A DNA stretch of 64,000 nt from Halobellus rufus. GTDB taxonomy: Archaea > Halobacteriota > Halobacteria > Halobacteriales > Haloferacaceae. The notes under the pieces were generated by a model, which was given only the letters and a program-made list of their open reading frames with translations, was not told where the DNA came from and searched no databases. Positions 62,403 to 64,000 of the stretch are shown here, piece by piece. The position numbers and the translations under genes are program-made. Location of the stretch: contig NZ_BBJO01000030.1 of the NCBI RefSeq assembly GCF_000739575.1, positions 1 through 64,000 of the forward strand, read 5' to 3'. How positions within the stretch are numbered: the stretch's first letter is position 1; each line of letters starts with the position of its first letter.

Positions 62403-63200
62403 ATGGACCTGGAGATCGCCGGAGACGCGGCGCTCGTGACGGCGTCGAGCAGCGGACTCGGGAAAGCCTCGGCGAGGGCGCTCGCCGCCGAAGGCGTCGA
62501 CGTCGTCCTGAACGGACGGGACGAAGCGCGGCTCGAAGCCGCGGTCGCGGACGTCCGCGAGGCCGCGGAGGACGGCGCGTCCGTCGTCGGGCACGCGGTC
62601 GACCTCACCGACCCGACAGCCGGGGACGCGCTCGTCGAGCGAGCGGTAGCGGAGTTCGGCGGATTGGACCACCTCGTCACCTCCGCCGGGGGGCCGCCGG
62701 CGAAACCGTTCGTCGAAACGAGCGACGCGGACTGGTACGACGCGTTCGACCTGCTGGTGATGAGCGTCGTCCGGACGATCCGAGCGGCCGAGCCGCACCT
62801 CCGCGAGAGCGACCACGGAACGGTCGTGACGATCGGCTCGCTCCGCGTCAAAGAGGCGACCGACGATCTCGTGCTCTCGAACGCGGTCCGTTCGGGGGTC
62901 GTCGGCTTGGAGAAGACCCTCTCGAAGGAGTTCGCGCCGGACATCCGAGCGAACGCCGTGCTCCCGGGCACCCACAGGACGCCGCGGGTGGAAAAACGCG
63001 TCGAGGACGGCGTGCGCGACGGCAGCTACGACTCCTTCGAGGCGGGACTCGAAGCCCGCGCGAGTAACATCCCGCTCGGTCGTCTCGGCGACCCGGAGCG
63101 GTTCGGTCAGACGGTCGCCTTCCTCTCATCGCCGGCGTCGTCGTTCGTCTCGGGCGCTGCCGTCCCTATCGACGGGGGCGAGAGCGCCTCGACGATGTGA
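62403..63200 (+). CDS. SDR-family protein lacking the YxxxK dyad
   Basis: 265 residues. Cofactor motif VTASSSGLGKASARAL, TSAGG, catalytic-like VVTIGSLR, but the Tyr-x-x-x-Lys place reads SNAVR: Tyr becomes Ser and Lys becomes Arg. C-terminus with VPIDGGESAS. The known SDR reaction requires Tyr and Lys, so activity may be changed. This is a recurrent haloarchaeal/bacterial subfamily, so not necessarily degraded. Confidence 0.85.
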   Translation: MDLEIAGDAALVTASSSGLGKASARALAAEGVDVVLNGRDEARLEAAVADVREAAEDGASVVGHAVDLTDPTAGDALVERAVAEFGGLDHLVTSAGGPPAKPFVETSDADWYDAFDLLVMSVVRTIRAAEPHLRESDHGTVVTIGSLRVKEATDDLVLSNAVRSGVVGLEKTLSKEFAPDIRANAVLPGTHRTPRVEKRVEDGVRDGSYDSFEAGLEARASNIPLGRLGDPERFGQTVAFLSSPASSFVSGAAVPIDGGESASTM

Positions 63201-63238
63201 CTCCGCGGGCCTCGAAGCCCCGCTCGATCACGGCTCGG

Positions 63239-64000
63239 TCAGGGTTCGATCTCCACGCTCAGGCCGTCGTGAGCGAATCTGACGTCGCCGTCGTACCGCG
63301 AGCGGATCGAGTCGAGCATCTCCTCGTGGCGGCCCTCGGTGTGCGGGTACAGATGCGTCAGGTACACGCGCCCGATGTCGTGGCCCGCCAGCACGTCGCC
63401 GAGTTGCGAGGGCGTCGGATGGGTCGCGACGTCGACGTCGTCGGGGAACGAGCAGTCGTGCGCGAGGACGGCCGCGCCGTCGGCAAAGTTCGCGAGGCTC
63501 GCCGCGGCCTCGCCGTCGCCGGAGAAGACGACGTCGCCAGCGGAGCCGTCGGCGTCGGGATCGGCGAACCGGTAGGCCAGACAGTCCATCGAGTGGGTCA
63601 TCTCCGTCGCCGACACGTCGAACCCCGCGAGCGAGAAGTCGGTCGGGCCGACCTCGCGGACGCTCAGATCGACGCGGCCGTCGAGGTAGTCGTGAACCGA
63701 GAGCAGCCCGTCGAGCAGTGATTTCGTGCCCGCGGGGCCGACGACTTCGAGGTGCTCCTCGCCCGCGAGCCAGCGGGCCTTCAGGAGCGGGAGCACGTCG
63801 GCGACGTGGTCGAGGTGGTGATGCGTGAGGAGCACGGTCGAGACGCCCTCGTAACCGACTTCGGTGTCCGCGAGCCGGTGGAGGACGCCGCTGCCGCAGT
63901 CGACCAGCAGGGACCGGTCGCCGCGTTCGAGGAGCAGACCGGCTTGGACGCGGTCGGGGACGGGCATCGCGCTGCCCGTTCCGAGGAAGGTCAGACGCAT
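63239..64000 (-). CDS. RNase Z-like MBL-fold hydrolase
   Basis: 253 residues from the ATG at the last base of the window. Metal-binding THHHLDH motif, later His in ATEMTHSMD, FSGDGEA and TLHLYPH-like YLTHLYPH. Could process tRNA 3' ends or be another MBL hydrolase. The start codon sits exactly at the window edge. Confidence 0.88.
   Translation of the reverse strand: MRLTFLGTGSAMPVPDRVQAGLLLERGDRSLLVDCGSGVLHRLADTEVGYEGVSTVLLTHHHLDHVADVLPLLKARWLAGEEHLEVVGPAGTKSLLDGLLSVHDYLDGRVDLSVREVGPTDFSLAGFDVSATEMTHSMDCLAYRFADPDADGSAGDVVFSGDGEAAASLANFADGAAVLAHDCSFPDDVDVATHPTPSQLGDVLAGHDIGRVYLTHLYPHTEGRHEEMLDSIRSRYDGDVRFAHDGLSVEIEP

Noticed and set aside
1-64000. CRISPR array, IS transposase or rRNA operon
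   Set aside because: No regularly spaced repeats of CRISPR size, no transposase motifs or terminal repeats of insertion sequences, and no rRNA-like sequence were noticed in the reading.

Overview
The window is GC-rich haloarchaeal DNA. The evidence is the strongly acidic proteins, TATA boxes about 26-29 nt upstream of apparently leaderless start codons, an intron-containing elongator tRNA-Met, archaeal S17e, and a bacterioruberin pathway (crtB, cruF, lyeJ, crtD). Gene content and order look most like the Haloferacales (Haloferax, Haloplanus or Halobellus type). Genus and species cannot be fixed from the sequence alone.

Positions 1 to about 26,637 are most of an integrated tailed virus (Caudoviricetes-type provirus). 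Its left end lies outside the window. Almost every gene is on the minus strand, with tight ATGA or GTGA stop/start overlaps. Read in the direction of transcription (right to left), it has: a replication and control module (CxxC protein, ribbon-helix-helix-like coiled-coil protein, MCM helicase with a one-base frameshift, small winged-helix and zinc proteins, tyrosine integrase); a 426-bp intergenic region with a long inverted repeat; small zinc and membrane proteins; virus-borne tRNA-Tyr and tRNA-Phe; a packaging module (terminase small, HAD phosphatase, terminase large); portal, prohead protease, scaffold-like protein and HK97-type major capsid; neck and tail-terminator proteins, tail tube, a frameshifting tail-chaperone pair and a tape-measure-like protein; a small accessory cassette (membrane protein, Doc/Fic-type toxin, and a convergent 31-codon ORF with an inverted-repeat operator); then distal tail proteins and a glycine-rich protein cut by the window edge. 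The right boundary lies at the 3' end of the intron-containing tRNA-Met gene (26,638-26,793), the likely attachment site.

Positions 26,864-64,000 are host chromosome. They encode: a VTT-domain membrane protein; a potassium channel with RCK domains; carA divergent from an lrp gene split by a one-base shift, with a palindromic operator between them; S17e; propionyl-CoA carboxylase pccB and pccX; two NSS-family sodium symporters flanking a TrkA/RCK protein; a quinone oxidoreductase; sucCD; the carotenoid cluster; a ZIP-type transporter; DoxX; an SDR; the three-gene pntAB transhydrogenase; a PurD-like ATP-grasp enzyme; DUF211 plus VIT/CCC1; a P2-type cation ATPase; UspA; a TIGR00300 nickel-pincer enzyme in an operon with an alpha/beta hydrolase; an orphan REC-PAS regulator; an SDR without YxxxK; and an RNase Z-like MBL hydrolase.

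The best candidates for follow-up are the Doc-like toxin cassette, the two single-base frameshifts (MCM and Lrp), the tail-chaperone frameshift without an obvious slippery heptamer, the zinc-ribbon portal, the five-fold DQK motif in the scaffold-like protein, and a 16-codon leaderless ORF coupled to crtB.
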